Origin: Cryptosporangium phraense
Lineage (GTDB): Bacteria; Actinomycetota; Actinomycetes; Mycobacteriales; Cryptosporangiaceae
Reading direction: 5' to 3'
Length of the DNA stretch: 64,000 nucleotides
Assembly: GCF_006912135.1 (NCBI RefSeq)
Contig: NZ_VIRS01000001.1
Span: 124,001-188,000, forward strand
Shown: positions 34,671 through 42,138 of the stretch, in pieces
Numbering within the stretch: position 1 is the first letter of the stretch
How the letters are laid out: each line of letters starts with the position of its first letter
Translations under genes and position numbers: made by a program
The notes under the pieces: model-generated
What the model was told of the DNA's origin: nothing
The model's input: the letters and a program-made list of their open reading frames with translations, nothing else
Databases searched by the model: none

Positions 34671-35069
34671 ATGAACACCGCGATCAGCACCAACCAGGCC
34701 CCGACGCCCGCGCACACGTACTCCCAGGGCGTCCGCCAGGGCAACGTGCTGCAGGTGTCCGGCCAGGGGCCGGTGGACCCGGCGACGAACGAGTACCTGC
34801 ACCCCGGCGACGTCGCCAAGCAGACCGAGCGGACGCTGCTGAACGTCGAGGCGATCCTCCAGGCCGGCGGCGCGACCTTCGACGACGTGGTCATGCTGCG
34901 CGTCTACCTGACCGATCGGGCGCACTTCGCGACGATGAACGAGGCCTATGGCGCGTTCGTGTCGTCGCGGGTCACGTCGGGCGTGCTCCCGGCCCGCACG
35001 ACCGTGATGGTCGGCCTCCCCCGCGAAGAGATGCTGGTCGAGATCGACGCCCTGGCGGTCCTCGGCTAG
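34671..35069 (+). CDS. RidA/YjgF-family enamine/imine deaminase
   Basis: A 132-residue member of the Rid family. Marks are YSQGVRQGNVLQVSGQGPVDPAT, a central NVEAILQAGGATFDDVVMLRVYLTD and late LPARTTVMVGLP with the usual arginine for carboxylate binding. RidA hydrolyses reactive enamines and imines released by PLP dehydratases, so it suits the divergent PLP enzyme. GAGGAG lies 4 nt before ATG 34671. It is the third gene of the plus-strand operon. Confidence 0.9.
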   Translation: MNTAISTNQAPTPAHTYSQGVRQGNVLQVSGQGPVDPATNEYLHPGDVAKQTERTLLNVEAILQAGGATFDDVVMLRVYLTDRAHFATMNEAYGAFVSSRVTSGVLPARTTVMVGLPREEMLVEIDALAVLG

Positions 35070-35081
35070 CTCGCCGACGCG

Positions 35082-35113
35082 GGCAACCGTACGCCGGGCA
35101 GCGCCCGTCATAG
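35082..35113 (+). promoter_or_regulatory. Putative autoregulated sigma promoter, GGCAACC-N20-CATAG
   Basis: GGCAACC (35082-35088) and CATAG (35109-35113) lie upstream of the second sigma gene, matching the elements at 24017-24047 before its paralogue. Confidence 0.5.
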
Positions 35114-35146
35114 ACGGGACTGATCCTCGGCGACCGGAGGACCGAC

Positions 35147-35671
35147 GTGAGCGAGCGGCCGGGCGACGCGTACCTGGAGTACGTGCGAGCCCGCTTACCG
35201 GTGTTCCAGCGGCTGGCGTACATGCTCTGCCAGGACCGGGACCGCGCCGACGACCTGGTTCAGGACTCGCTCGAGCGGCTGTACCTGAAGTGGGACAAGG
35301 CCGACGACGCCCGCAACACCGACGCGTACGCCCGCCAGATGCTGGTGCGCGTCTTCCTCAGCGAACGCCGGACGCCGTGGGCGCGACGGGTCGTGCTGGT
35401 CGACCGTTTCCCCGACGCGGCGGGCGCGGCCGGCCCCGGCACCGCGGCGACGCTCGCGGTGCGGGCCGCGCTGGCCCAGCTACCCCCGAGGCAGCGCGCG
35501 GTGCTGGTCCTGCGGTTCTTCTCCGATCTTCCGGTCGACGAGGTCGCCGAGACGCTCGGGTGTTCACCCGGGACGGTCAAGAGCCAGACGTCGAAAGGGC
35601 TGGCGGCGCTGCGGCGCGCGTTACCGGACTTCGAGACCACGGCCCCGGCCGGCCTCGGGACGAGGAGCTGA
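35147..35671 (+). CDS. SigE-family (ECF) RNA polymerase sigma factor, copy 2
   Basis: A 174-residue protein, the same length as the sigma factor at 24082 and similar throughout: EYVRARLPVFQRLAYMLCQDRDRADDLVQDSLERLY in region 2 and LPPRQRAVLVLRFFSDLPVDEVAETLGCSPGTVKSQTSKGLAALRRALP in region 4. The linker ERRTPWARRVVLVDRFP is nearly unchanged between the two. GTG 35147 follows GGAGGACCGAC. The next gene starts 2 nt after the stop. The pair is a duplicated signalling unit. Confidence 0.92.
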   Translation: MSERPGDAYLEYVRARLPVFQRLAYMLCQDRDRADDLVQDSLERLYLKWDKADDARNTDAYARQMLVRVFLSERRTPWARRVVLVDRFPDAAGAAGPGTAATLAVRAALAQLPPRQRAVLVLRFFSDLPVDEVAETLGCSPGTVKSQTSKGLAALRRALPDFETTAPAGLGTRS

Positions 35672-35673
35672 GA

Positions 35674-36723
35674 ATGGACGAGACCACGACCCGGGTGCTG
35701 TTCCAGCAGATCTCCGCGGACGCCCCACGCCCTAGCGCCGTCGACCTGCACCGGGTCGTCCGCCGCGCCGAACGGAGGCGGCGGCGCCACCGACGGCGGG
35801 TGGCCTCGGTGGCCGGGCTGACCGTGCTCGTGCTGACGTCGGCCGTCGCGGTGCTGGTCACCGGCGTCGGCCCCGATCGCACCGACATTGCGGCCCCGGC
35901 CGTGCCCGGCCCCGGCTACGGGCCGACGCTCACCAGCGCACCGGCCGAGTTCGATCCGGCCCGCCACGCCATCCAGGTCGGCTGGCTGCCGTCCGGCAAC
36001 CCGTACGTGACGCAGCAGGTCAGCACCACGGAGGTCGCGCTCATCGCGTCCGACCGGGACGGCGAGTCCGACTACTGGATCCGGCTGGCGCCACGGGGCC
36101 ACGCGCTGAACCAGACGTTCCACGGCATGCAGAACGCCTCGTCCGTCGCCGGACCGGAGATCGGCGGAGAGCCCAGCCGCTGGTTCACCGCGGCGGGCAC
36201 GCACGAGCACGAACTGCGGTGGCAGTGGGCTCCCGGGGCCGAGGCCGGCGTGCTGGTCGACGACGGGCCCGACGCCCTCGAGACCGCCGTCCGCATCGCG
36301 ACGTCGACCCACGTCACCGACACCGCACTGCGCCTGCCGTTCACGATCGCGACCCCGCCGGCCTACCGGCTCGACTCGGTCACGTTCAGCCGCCGTGGCG
36401 ACGAGCTCCGCACGTACGGGGCGACGTACCAGGACCCGGCCACCGGCTCGTTCATCGACGTCGGCGTCGCGTCGAACACGCTCACGCTCGACTTCGAGCC
36501 GAACGCGGTGATCGCCCACCGGCCCGGGCAGACCATTCAGGACGGCGAGTTCAGCCGGGTGCGCGTGCGGCAACCGACCGTGCAGTTCGAAGTCAGCTGC
36601 GCCGAGCGGCCCAAGACCGCGCGGAGCGTCGCGATCGCGACCGGGACGTGCCGGGCGGCCGCCGACACTATCCGGCTCGTCGCGAACCCGTTGCGATGGG
36701 ACACCTGGCCCCGTGTGCGCTGA
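35674..36723 (+). CDS. Single-pass membrane protein, probable partner of the sigma factor (copy 2)
   Basis: A 349-residue protein with the layout of the one at 24609. It has a short cytoplasmic opening with an arginine-rich stretch ([13 protein letters not shown]), one helix near 48-66 (VASVAGLTVLVLTSAVAVLV), and an external domain with a segment (HELRWQWAPGAEAGVLVDD) matching QLLWNWAPDAEAEVDIE in copy 1. This supports common descent. Two late cysteines (VSCAERP, GTCRAA) are kept in both. Anti-sigma or signal-receiving function is inferred from gene order. The 3' end overlaps a hydrolase remnant on the other strand. Confidence 0.7.
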   Translation: MDETTTRVLFQQISADAPRPSAVDLHRVVRRAERRRRRHRRRVASVAGLTVLVLTSAVAVLVTGVGPDRTDIAAPAVPGPGYGPTLTSAPAEFDPARHAIQVGWLPSGNPYVTQQVSTTEVALIASDRDGESDYWIRLAPRGHALNQTFHGMQNASSVAGPEIGGEPSRWFTAAGTHEHELRWQWAPGAEAGVLVDDGPDALETAVRIATSTHVTDTALRLPFTIATPPAYRLDSVTFSRRGDELRTYGATYQDPATGSFIDVGVASNTLTLDFEPNAVIAHRPGQTIQDGEFSRVRVRQPTVQFEVSCAERPKTARSVAIATGTCRAAADTIRLVANPLRWDTWPRVR

Positions 36724-37024
36724 CCCCGGACCAGGCCGCGTTTCGCAGGTCAGCAGCCCACTCGGTGACGATCTTCGCGTATCGCGGCGGGTCGAACTGG
36801 TGCATCGTGTGCGGCGCGTCCGGCACCGACTCGTACGCGACCGGCACGCCGGCCGCCTCCATCAGCGTCCGCGCGTAGCCGGCCTGGTCATCGGAGAGCG
36901 CGCCGATCAGGTCCCCGGTCTCCGGGTCGATCGTCCGCAGGTGGTGGGTCATCGGCACCGGCTTCTTCACCTGCGCCAGCATCCGCTCGTGCGGACAGTG
37001 CAGACCGACCGTCCCTTCGTAGAA
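36668..37024 (-). pseudogene. C-terminal remnant of an alpha/beta hydrolase
   Basis: Reading leftwards from about 37,024, the frame gives FYEGTVGLHCPHERMLAQ, then THHLRTIDPETGDLIGALSD and YESVPDAPHTMHQFDPPRYA. This looks like the last 110 residues of an alpha/beta hydrolase, with the catalytic histidine in APHTMHQFDP. The N-terminal core with the nucleophile is missing. The frame is open but starts abruptly at the point where the IclR remnant on the other strand also starts. Confidence 0.7.
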
Positions 37025-37026
37025 CG

Positions 37027-37535
37027 GTGGGCGCGTTGGAGCGTCTCCCGGACGGCGAGTTCGTCGTCGGGTTGCAGCTGCTGGAGATCGCGTCGTGGGC
37101 CCCGCGGGGGCACGGCCTGCGCGCGGCCGCGCTGCCGTACCTGGAGGACCTGCACCGGGTGACGCGTCAGCACATCCTGCTCGGGGTGCGGGACGGGTCC
37201 GAGGCGGTGCTGGTCGAGCGGCTGTCGGCGCCGGACGAGGTGCGCGACGCGGTGCTGGCCGAGGCGCCGGAGGCGGGCCGGATACGGCGGTTCATGGCCC
37301 AGGTCCGGGCCGAGGGCGTCTGCGCGGTGACCGGCCCGAACCCGGTCGGAGGCGCGGGCCCGGCCACCGTCTCCACGGTCGCGGCGCCGATCGTGACCCG
37401 GAGCGGAGAGGTCACGGGAGCCGTCTCGCTGGTGGCCCCGGACGACGGAGGGGCGCTCCTCGCGGCCCGCGTCGCGGTCCGCACGGCCGCCCTCCCGATC
37501 TCCCGAGCGGCCGCCCGGCCCACCCCCGCGGCCAC
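37027..37535 (+). pseudogene. IclR-family regulator remnant
   Basis: The frame begins ALERLPDGEFVVGLQLLEIASWAP, the wing of an IclR helix-turn-helix; the first 55 or so residues are absent. The effector domain lacks the block between LSAPDEV and RDAVLAEAP (where the RLPLHATGVG-type motif should be) and another before IRRFMAQVRAEGV. The end AAPIVTRSGEVTGAVSLVAP is readable, but the frame then runs without a natural stop into the antisense of the PucR gene. It is therefore non-functional. Confidence 0.75.
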
Positions 37536-37557
37536 GAACCCGCGGCCACGAACCCGG

Positions 37558-39168
37558 CTACGGACGCAAGGCCCGCAACTGCACCATCAGGCCGAACCGC
37601 TGATCAGGGTCGCTGAGATCGCACTGCCCCACGTCGGCCACCCGGCGCAGCCGGTACCGGAACGTGTTCTGGTGCACGCCGACCGACTCCGCGGCCAGCA
37701 CGGTGTCCCCGAACGCGTCGAGCCAGGCCCGCAGCGTCTGGATCAGGTTGCCGCGGTGCTCGTCGTCGTACTCGGCCAGCCGGGCCAGCGCCCCGGTCGG
37801 CTTCTCGCCGCGGGCCGCGGCCAGGTCGCGCAGCTCGGAGATCAACGCCTCGCCCTGCAACTCGTCGAACCGGCCGATCCGGCGCCGGGGACGTCCGTCG
37901 CGCAGGAGGCGCAGCACCCGGTCGACGCTCGACCGGCTGCGGGCGACGTCGGACAGGTCGTGCGCCACCGGGCCGACGGCGGTGATCGACGGCAGCCGGT
38001 CGCCCAGCCGGTCGAGGAAGCCCTGCAGGATCCGCTCGGCCCGGCTCCCGGCCTTCTCCGGCGCCCCGGTCGCCGGCACCAGCCCGTAGGTGACCGCGCC
38101 GATCGCCGCGGCCACCGCGGACGGGTGCACCGCGTGCAGGTGCAGCGCGAACGCGTCGCTGAGCCCCTGCCGGTCGTGCATCACGCGCGCGCTGTCGGAC
38201 GTGTCCCGCTCGTCCAGCGCCACGCCCAGCACGAGCAGCGGCTGACTCGACAGCCCGAGCCGCTCGAGCGCCTCACCCGCCCCGACCCCGCCCTCCAGCG
38301 CCGCGTTGAGCAGGTCGGCCCGCATCCGCCGCTGGACGTCGGCCCCGGCCCGGACCCGCAGCAGGTGCAGGGCGACGAGGTTGGCCGCCTCGCGCAGGGC
38401 GTCGTTCCGCTCGTCGCTCAGCGGCCCGGGCACCGCGGCCCAGATCGAGCCGAGCACCTCGTCGCCGGCCCGCACCCGGATCGCGACGCGGGGCACGACG
38501 AAGCCGTTGATCCGGTCCGGGATCGGCTCGATGTACACGGGCTGGTCGCCGCGGAGCAGCTCCCGGAAGACCCCCCGCTCGTGCAGCACCCGCGCGTACC
38601 GCTCCGGCACCTGACGGCCGAGGATCGTGTCGACCCGCGACGAGTCGGCCTCGTCCTGGCGCCCGGAGAAGGCCAGCACGCGGGAGCTGCGGTCCTCGAT
38701 CGTCACCGGCCCGTCGAGCAGGGCGGCGATCGCGTTGGCCACCGCGAACAGGTCACCGGCGGGCAGCCCGCCGAGCACGGCCTCGTCGGCCGGGCCGGGG
38801 TCGGATCCGGGCGCGAGCAGCGAGCGCAGCATCTCGTTGAGGTGGCCCCAGGTGACGCCCCGGCGCAGGCCGAGCACGACGACCCCGGCCTCGTCGGCCG
38901 CGGCCCGCACCTCGTCGGTCAGCGGCACCGGGGCCCGGACGACGAGCGCGGCCACGCGCTGCTCCCCCAGTCGGCGGACGAGCTCCGGCGACACCGACAG
39001 GCCGATGCCGAGCACCAGCGCCGAGGCCGGCAGCACCGGCTGGTCGGACGGGTCGTGGAAGACGACCGCGCCGAGCTCGTCCGGGCGGCCGACGTCGCCG
39101 TACACGTGCTCGAGCAGCGTGGCGCCGAGGTCGTCGACCACGCGACCGAGACTCACGCGAGGCCGCAT
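37558..39168 (-). CDS. PucR/CdaR-family transcriptional regulator
   Basis: A 536-residue regulator. Residues 1-150 fit the PucR N-terminal domain (LGATLLEHVYGDVGRPDELGAVVFHDP). The middle is a GGDEF-like degenerate domain, and the C-terminus has the HTH_30 motif AAESVGVHQNTFRYRLRRVADV. PucR proteins activate catabolic operons in response to nitrogen compounds. ATG 39168 is 17 nt after the racemase stop, so it is the last gene of the D-peptide operon and probably its regulator. A long antisense reading frame across it is a shadow. Confidence 0.88.
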   Translation of the reverse strand: MRPRVSLGRVVDDLGATLLEHVYGDVGRPDELGAVVFHDPSDQPVLPASALVLGIGLSVSPELVRRLGEQRVAALVVRAPVPLTDEVRAAADEAGVVVLGLRRGVTWGHLNEMLRSLLAPGSDPGPADEAVLGGLPAGDLFAVANAIAALLDGPVTIEDRSSRVLAFSGRQDEADSSRVDTILGRQVPERYARVLHERGVFRELLRGDQPVYIEPIPDRINGFVVPRVAIRVRAGDEVLGSIWAAVPGPLSDERNDALREAANLVALHLLRVRAGADVQRRMRADLLNAALEGGVGAGEALERLGLSSQPLLVLGVALDERDTSDSARVMHDRQGLSDAFALHLHAVHPSAVAAAIGAVTYGLVPATGAPEKAGSRAERILQGFLDRLGDRLPSITAVGPVAHDLSDVARSRSSVDRVLRLLRDGRPRRRIGRFDELQGEALISELRDLAAARGEKPTGALARLAEYDDEHRGNLIQTLRAWLDAFGDTVLAAESVGVHQNTFRYRLRRVADVGQCDLSDPDQRFGLMVQLRALRP

Positions 39169-39185
39169 CGGCTCACCGTAGTTGT

Positions 39186-40289
39186 TTACGCTGGTAGCCA
39201 CTCGGTCGTTACCGTTACTTCGTCGAGCCGGTCGGGGATCGGCACCACCCCGAGACCGGGGCCGGTCGGCACGTCGAGGTGCCCGTCCCGGAGGACGAAC
39301 GGTTCGGTGATGTCGGCGGCGTAGTACCGGCCGGAGCCCGAGGTGTCGCCGGGCAGCGTGAAGCCGGGCAGCGCGGCGAGCGCCACGTTGGCGGCCCGGC
39401 CGAGGCCGGTCTCCAGCATCCCGCCGCACCAGACCGGCACGCCGTGGGCCACGCACACGTCGTGGATGCGCCGGGCCTCGAGGTAGCCGCCGACGCGCCC
39501 CGGCTTGATGTTCACGATCCGGCACGCGTCCAGGGTGATCGCGGCGGCCGCGGCCCGCGCCGAGGTGATCGACTCGTCCAGGCAGACTGGGGTCCGGATC
39601 TGCCGGGCCAGCTGGGCGTGTCCGAGCAGGTCGTCCTCGTCGAGCGGCTGTTCGATCAGGAGCAGATCGAACGGGTCGAGCCGGGCCAGCTGCCGTGCGT
39701 CGCCCAGCGTGTAGGCGGTGTTGGCGTCGACCTGCAGCAGCACGTCGTCGCCGAAGCGCTCGCGGACCGCCCGCACCGGCTCGACGTCCCAGCCGGGTTC
39801 GATCTTGAGCTTGATCCGCACGTAGCCCTCGTCGAGATAGCCGCCGACCGCGTCGAGCAGCTGCGGGATGCTGTCCATGATCCCGACCGAGACCCCGCAC
39901 GGCACGCGGTCCCGCACGGCTCCGAGTTCTCCCGCGAACGACCGCCCGAGAACGCGCAGTGACGCGTCGAGGACCGCCATCTCCAGCGCGGCCTTGGCCA
40001 TCGGGTGGCCTTTGAACGGCGCGAGCAGCCCGGCGACGCCGGTCGCCGGTACCGGCGACGCCAGGAAGGCCGGCACGAGATACCGCCGCAGGACGTCCGC
40101 GGCCCCGTCGAGGTACTCGGACGAGTAGAGCGGGCTCTCCATCGCCACGCACTCGCCCCACCCCTCGGCGTCGTCGGCCATCGCGCCGACCAGCAGGACG
40201 TCCCGGGTGGTCTGGGTGCCGAACGACGTCCGGAACGGGGCCACCAGGGGCATCGAGATGCGTCGCAGTTGGACGCCGGTGAACTTCAC
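39186..40289 (-). CDS. N-succinyl/N-acylamino-acid racemase (enolase superfamily, MenC-like)
   Basis: A 367-residue enolase-superfamily enzyme of the OSBS/NSAR type. The capping domain has FRTSFGTQTTRDVLLVGAM and YSSEY. Catalytic lysines are K160 and K162 (RIKLKIEPG) and K262 (VNIKPGRVGG). Metal ligands are D188, E213 (LLIEQPLDEDD) and D238 (CLDESI). These line up within one residue of the well-studied Amycolatopsis N-acylamino-acid racemase. Lack of menaquinone genes nearby and the GNAT and M20 neighbours argue for racemase over o-succinylbenzoate synthase. GTG 40289 overlaps the GNAT stop by 4 nt. Confidence 0.85.
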   Translation of the reverse strand: MKFTGVQLRRISMPLVAPFRTSFGTQTTRDVLLVGAMADDAEGWGECVAMESPLYSSEYLDGAADVLRRYLVPAFLASPVPATGVAGLLAPFKGHPMAKAALEMAVLDASLRVLGRSFAGELGAVRDRVPCGVSVGIMDSIPQLLDAVGGYLDEGYVRIKLKIEPGWDVEPVRAVRERFGDDVLLQVDANTAYTLGDARQLARLDPFDLLLIEQPLDEDDLLGHAQLARQIRTPVCLDESITSARAAAAAITLDACRIVNIKPGRVGGYLEARRIHDVCVAHGVPVWCGGMLETGLGRAANVALAALPGFTLPGDTSGSGRYYAADITEPFVLRDGHLDVPTGPGLGVVPIPDRLDEVTVTTEWLPA

Positions 40290-41065
40290 GGTTCCCTCCG
40301 CACTACGTAGTGGCCGCCGCTGTCGAAGCCGTCGATCTGCACGCTGGTCAGGGCGTCCCGGACGGCGAGACGCCAGCGCCGGGCCAGGGCCGGATCGGTG
40401 GCCCGGATCACCCCGATGTCGGGGGGCACGGCGACGAGCCCGACCGCGCCGTCCGCGGGAACGGCGACCGGTCCGCCGTCCGCACCGATCTCGAGGACGA
40501 CGGGCGCGCCGGGTGCGTCCGGAAGACGAGAATCGTCGCGCAGGGCCCAGTGCACGAGCAGCCGATCGGAGTCCTCGTGCCCGTTGAACGCGTCGGTCAT
40601 CGGCCCGTAGAAGTTCGGCAGGTACTCGACCGGCCGGGCCCCCAGCTTGCCCAGGTTGAAATACGCGTTCCGGGCCACCAGCGGGTCGAACGTCCAGGCG
40701 ATGACCGCGACGTCCCGGTCGAGGGCCCAGGCCCGCTGGTGCAGCTTCAGCGCGAAGCCGATCCCGCGGCCGGTGCAGTCGGCCGACACCCCGGCGATGT
40801 GGCTGTGCAGCGCGCTGCCGGCCGGCTCGTGGAAGAACGCCACGCAGGCGCCGACCAGCCGATCGGCGTCGTACGCGCCGGTCACGTAGTTGCCGGCCTT
40901 GCTGAACGCGCGCAGCAGCTCGGCGGTGACCGGCGGGCTCTCCCGGCGTCCCCAGATGTCGGCGAGCAGGTTGACCGCCCCGGTCAGGTCGGCCATCTCG
41001 GTCAGCTCGCGCACGACGACGCCGGCCTTGTCGGCCGCGGCCTCGGCCTCCTCGTAGGCGGTCAC
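40286..41065 (-). CDS. GNAT acyltransferase (COG3375-like), probable D-amino-acid N-succinyltransferase
   Basis: A 259-residue protein of the large GNAT subgroup often beside NSAR enzymes. VNLLADIWGRRESPPVTAELLRAF opens the fold. The acetyl/acyl-CoA site is HSHIAGVSADCTGRGIGFALKLHQRAWAL, with the R/Q-x-x-G-x-G/A-like turn. A conserved AIAWTFDPL-type strand (here IAWTFDPLVARNAYFNLGKLGA) follows. In Geobacillus such a protein puts succinyl on D-amino acids before racemisation. GTG 41065 overlaps the M20 stop by 4 nt. Confidence 0.78.
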   Translation of the reverse strand: MTAYEEAEAAADKAGVVVRELTEMADLTGAVNLLADIWGRRESPPVTAELLRAFSKAGNYVTGAYDADRLVGACVAFFHEPAGSALHSHIAGVSADCTGRGIGFALKLHQRAWALDRDVAVIAWTFDPLVARNAYFNLGKLGARPVEYLPNFYGPMTDAFNGHEDSDRLLVHWALRDDSRLPDAPGAPVVLEIGADGGPVAVPADGAVGLVAVPPDIGVIRATDPALARRWRLAVRDALTSVQIDGFDSGGHYVVRREP

Positions 41066-42138
41066 GGCTGGCCCACCAGCTGCGAGACCAGCGTCCGCAG
41101 CAGCGCGGTGCGCGGCGGGATCTCGGCGATGACGACGTGCTCGTCGGCCGCGTGCGCACCCCCGCCGACGGCGCCCAGGCCGTCGAGCGTCGGCGTGCCG
41201 ACCCCGGCGGTGAAGTTCCCGTCCGACGCACCGCCGACGGCGGCCCGGCCGGGCACCGGCCGTCCACCGTCGGCGGCGATCCGGCACGCCCTCGCGTACA
41301 GCGACGCCGACGCCGACGCGTCGAGCGGAGGGCGGTTCGGGCCACCGGTCACCTCGAGCACCGCGCCCGGGAGGACCGGCCGGAGCGCCCGCATCGCGCG
41401 ATCGACGCGGTCCTGTTCCGCCGGGGTCCCGGCCCGGACGTCGACCGCGAACGTGGCCTCGGCCGGCACGGTGTTCGTCGTGGTGCCGGCGTGCGCCACG
41501 GTGGGCGTGACCGTGGTGGCGCCGTCCGCGAGCGCGCTCACGGCCAGCACCTGGTGAGCCAGCTCGACGGTCGCGTTCACCCCGCGCTCCGGCTCGAGCC
41601 CGGCGTGGGCCGCCCGCCCGACTATCCGGACCTCGTAGATCGACGTGCCCTTGCGCTCGCACTTGAGCGCCCCGCCGTCGGCCGACGCCTCCAGCACCAG
41701 CGCGGCCGACGCACCGCGCGCCTCCTGCTCGATCAGTTCGCGCGAGGTCAGCGAGCCGATCTCCTCGTCGCCGGTGACCAGCAGCGTCACGCCGTCCAGA
41801 CCGGCGGCCGCGTGGAACGCCATGACCAGCCCGGTCTTCATGTCGAAGCAGCCGGGTCCGCGCAGGATCCCGCCGTCGATCGAGTACGGCAGGTCAGCGA
41901 GGGTGCCGATCGGCCAGACCGTGTCGTGGTGGCCGAGCAGCAGCACCCGGGAGGGGTCGGCGCCGAGCCGCCAGCGCAGGTGGATCCCGTCGATCCGCTC
42001 CGGCGCGACGCCGAGGATGCCGGTGCCCAGCTCGGCCACGACCTCGGCCGAGCGGGCCACCGCGACCAGGTCGTCGGACGGCGACTCGCACTCGACGAGC
42101 GCCCGGACGTCGGCGAGCATGTCCCGCAGCTCGGCCAT
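41062..42138 (-). CDS. M20-family metallo-hydrolase (candidate N-succinyl-L-amino-acid desuccinylase)
   Basis: A 358-residue zinc peptidase/amidohydrolase. Metal and catalytic motifs are LLLGHHDTVWP, GPGCFDMKTGLVMAF, TGDEEIGS (general base glutamate) and a late GGGAHAADEHV histidine. A dimerisation domain (residues 165-275) contains VGRAAHAGLEPERGVNA. It resembles carboxypeptidase G2 and amino-acid deacylases. Between a GNAT and a racemase, the best fit is release of L-amino acid from N-succinyl-L-amino acid. ATG 42138 overlaps the fusion gene's stop by 1 nt (TGATG). Confidence 0.83.
   Translation of the reverse strand: MAELRDMLADVRALVECESPSDDLVAVARSAEVVAELGTGILGVAPERIDGIHLRWRLGADPSRVLLLGHHDTVWPIGTLADLPYSIDGGILRGPGCFDMKTGLVMAFHAAAGLDGVTLLVTGDEEIGSLTSRELIEQEARGASAALVLEASADGGALKCERKGTSIYEVRIVGRAAHAGLEPERGVNATVELAHQVLAVSALADGATTVTPTVAHAGTTTNTVPAEATFAVDVRAGTPAEQDRVDRAMRALRPVLPGAVLEVTGGPNRPPLDASASASLYARACRIAADGGRPVPGRAAVGGASDGNFTAGVGTPTLDGLGAVGGGAHAADEHVVIAEIPPRTALLRTLVSQLVGQP

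Noticed and set aside
37536-39324. Plus-strand open frame running on from the IclR remnant
   Set aside because: It is antisense to the PucR gene and only H/P/R/Q-rich noise. It shows that the remnant has lost its own stop rather than being a fusion.
39186-40289. Menaquinone o-succinylbenzoate synthase (menC)
   Set aside because: Possible by sequence, but no other men genes are in the window, and GNAT plus M20 neighbours in overlapping frames favour N-succinylamino-acid racemase.
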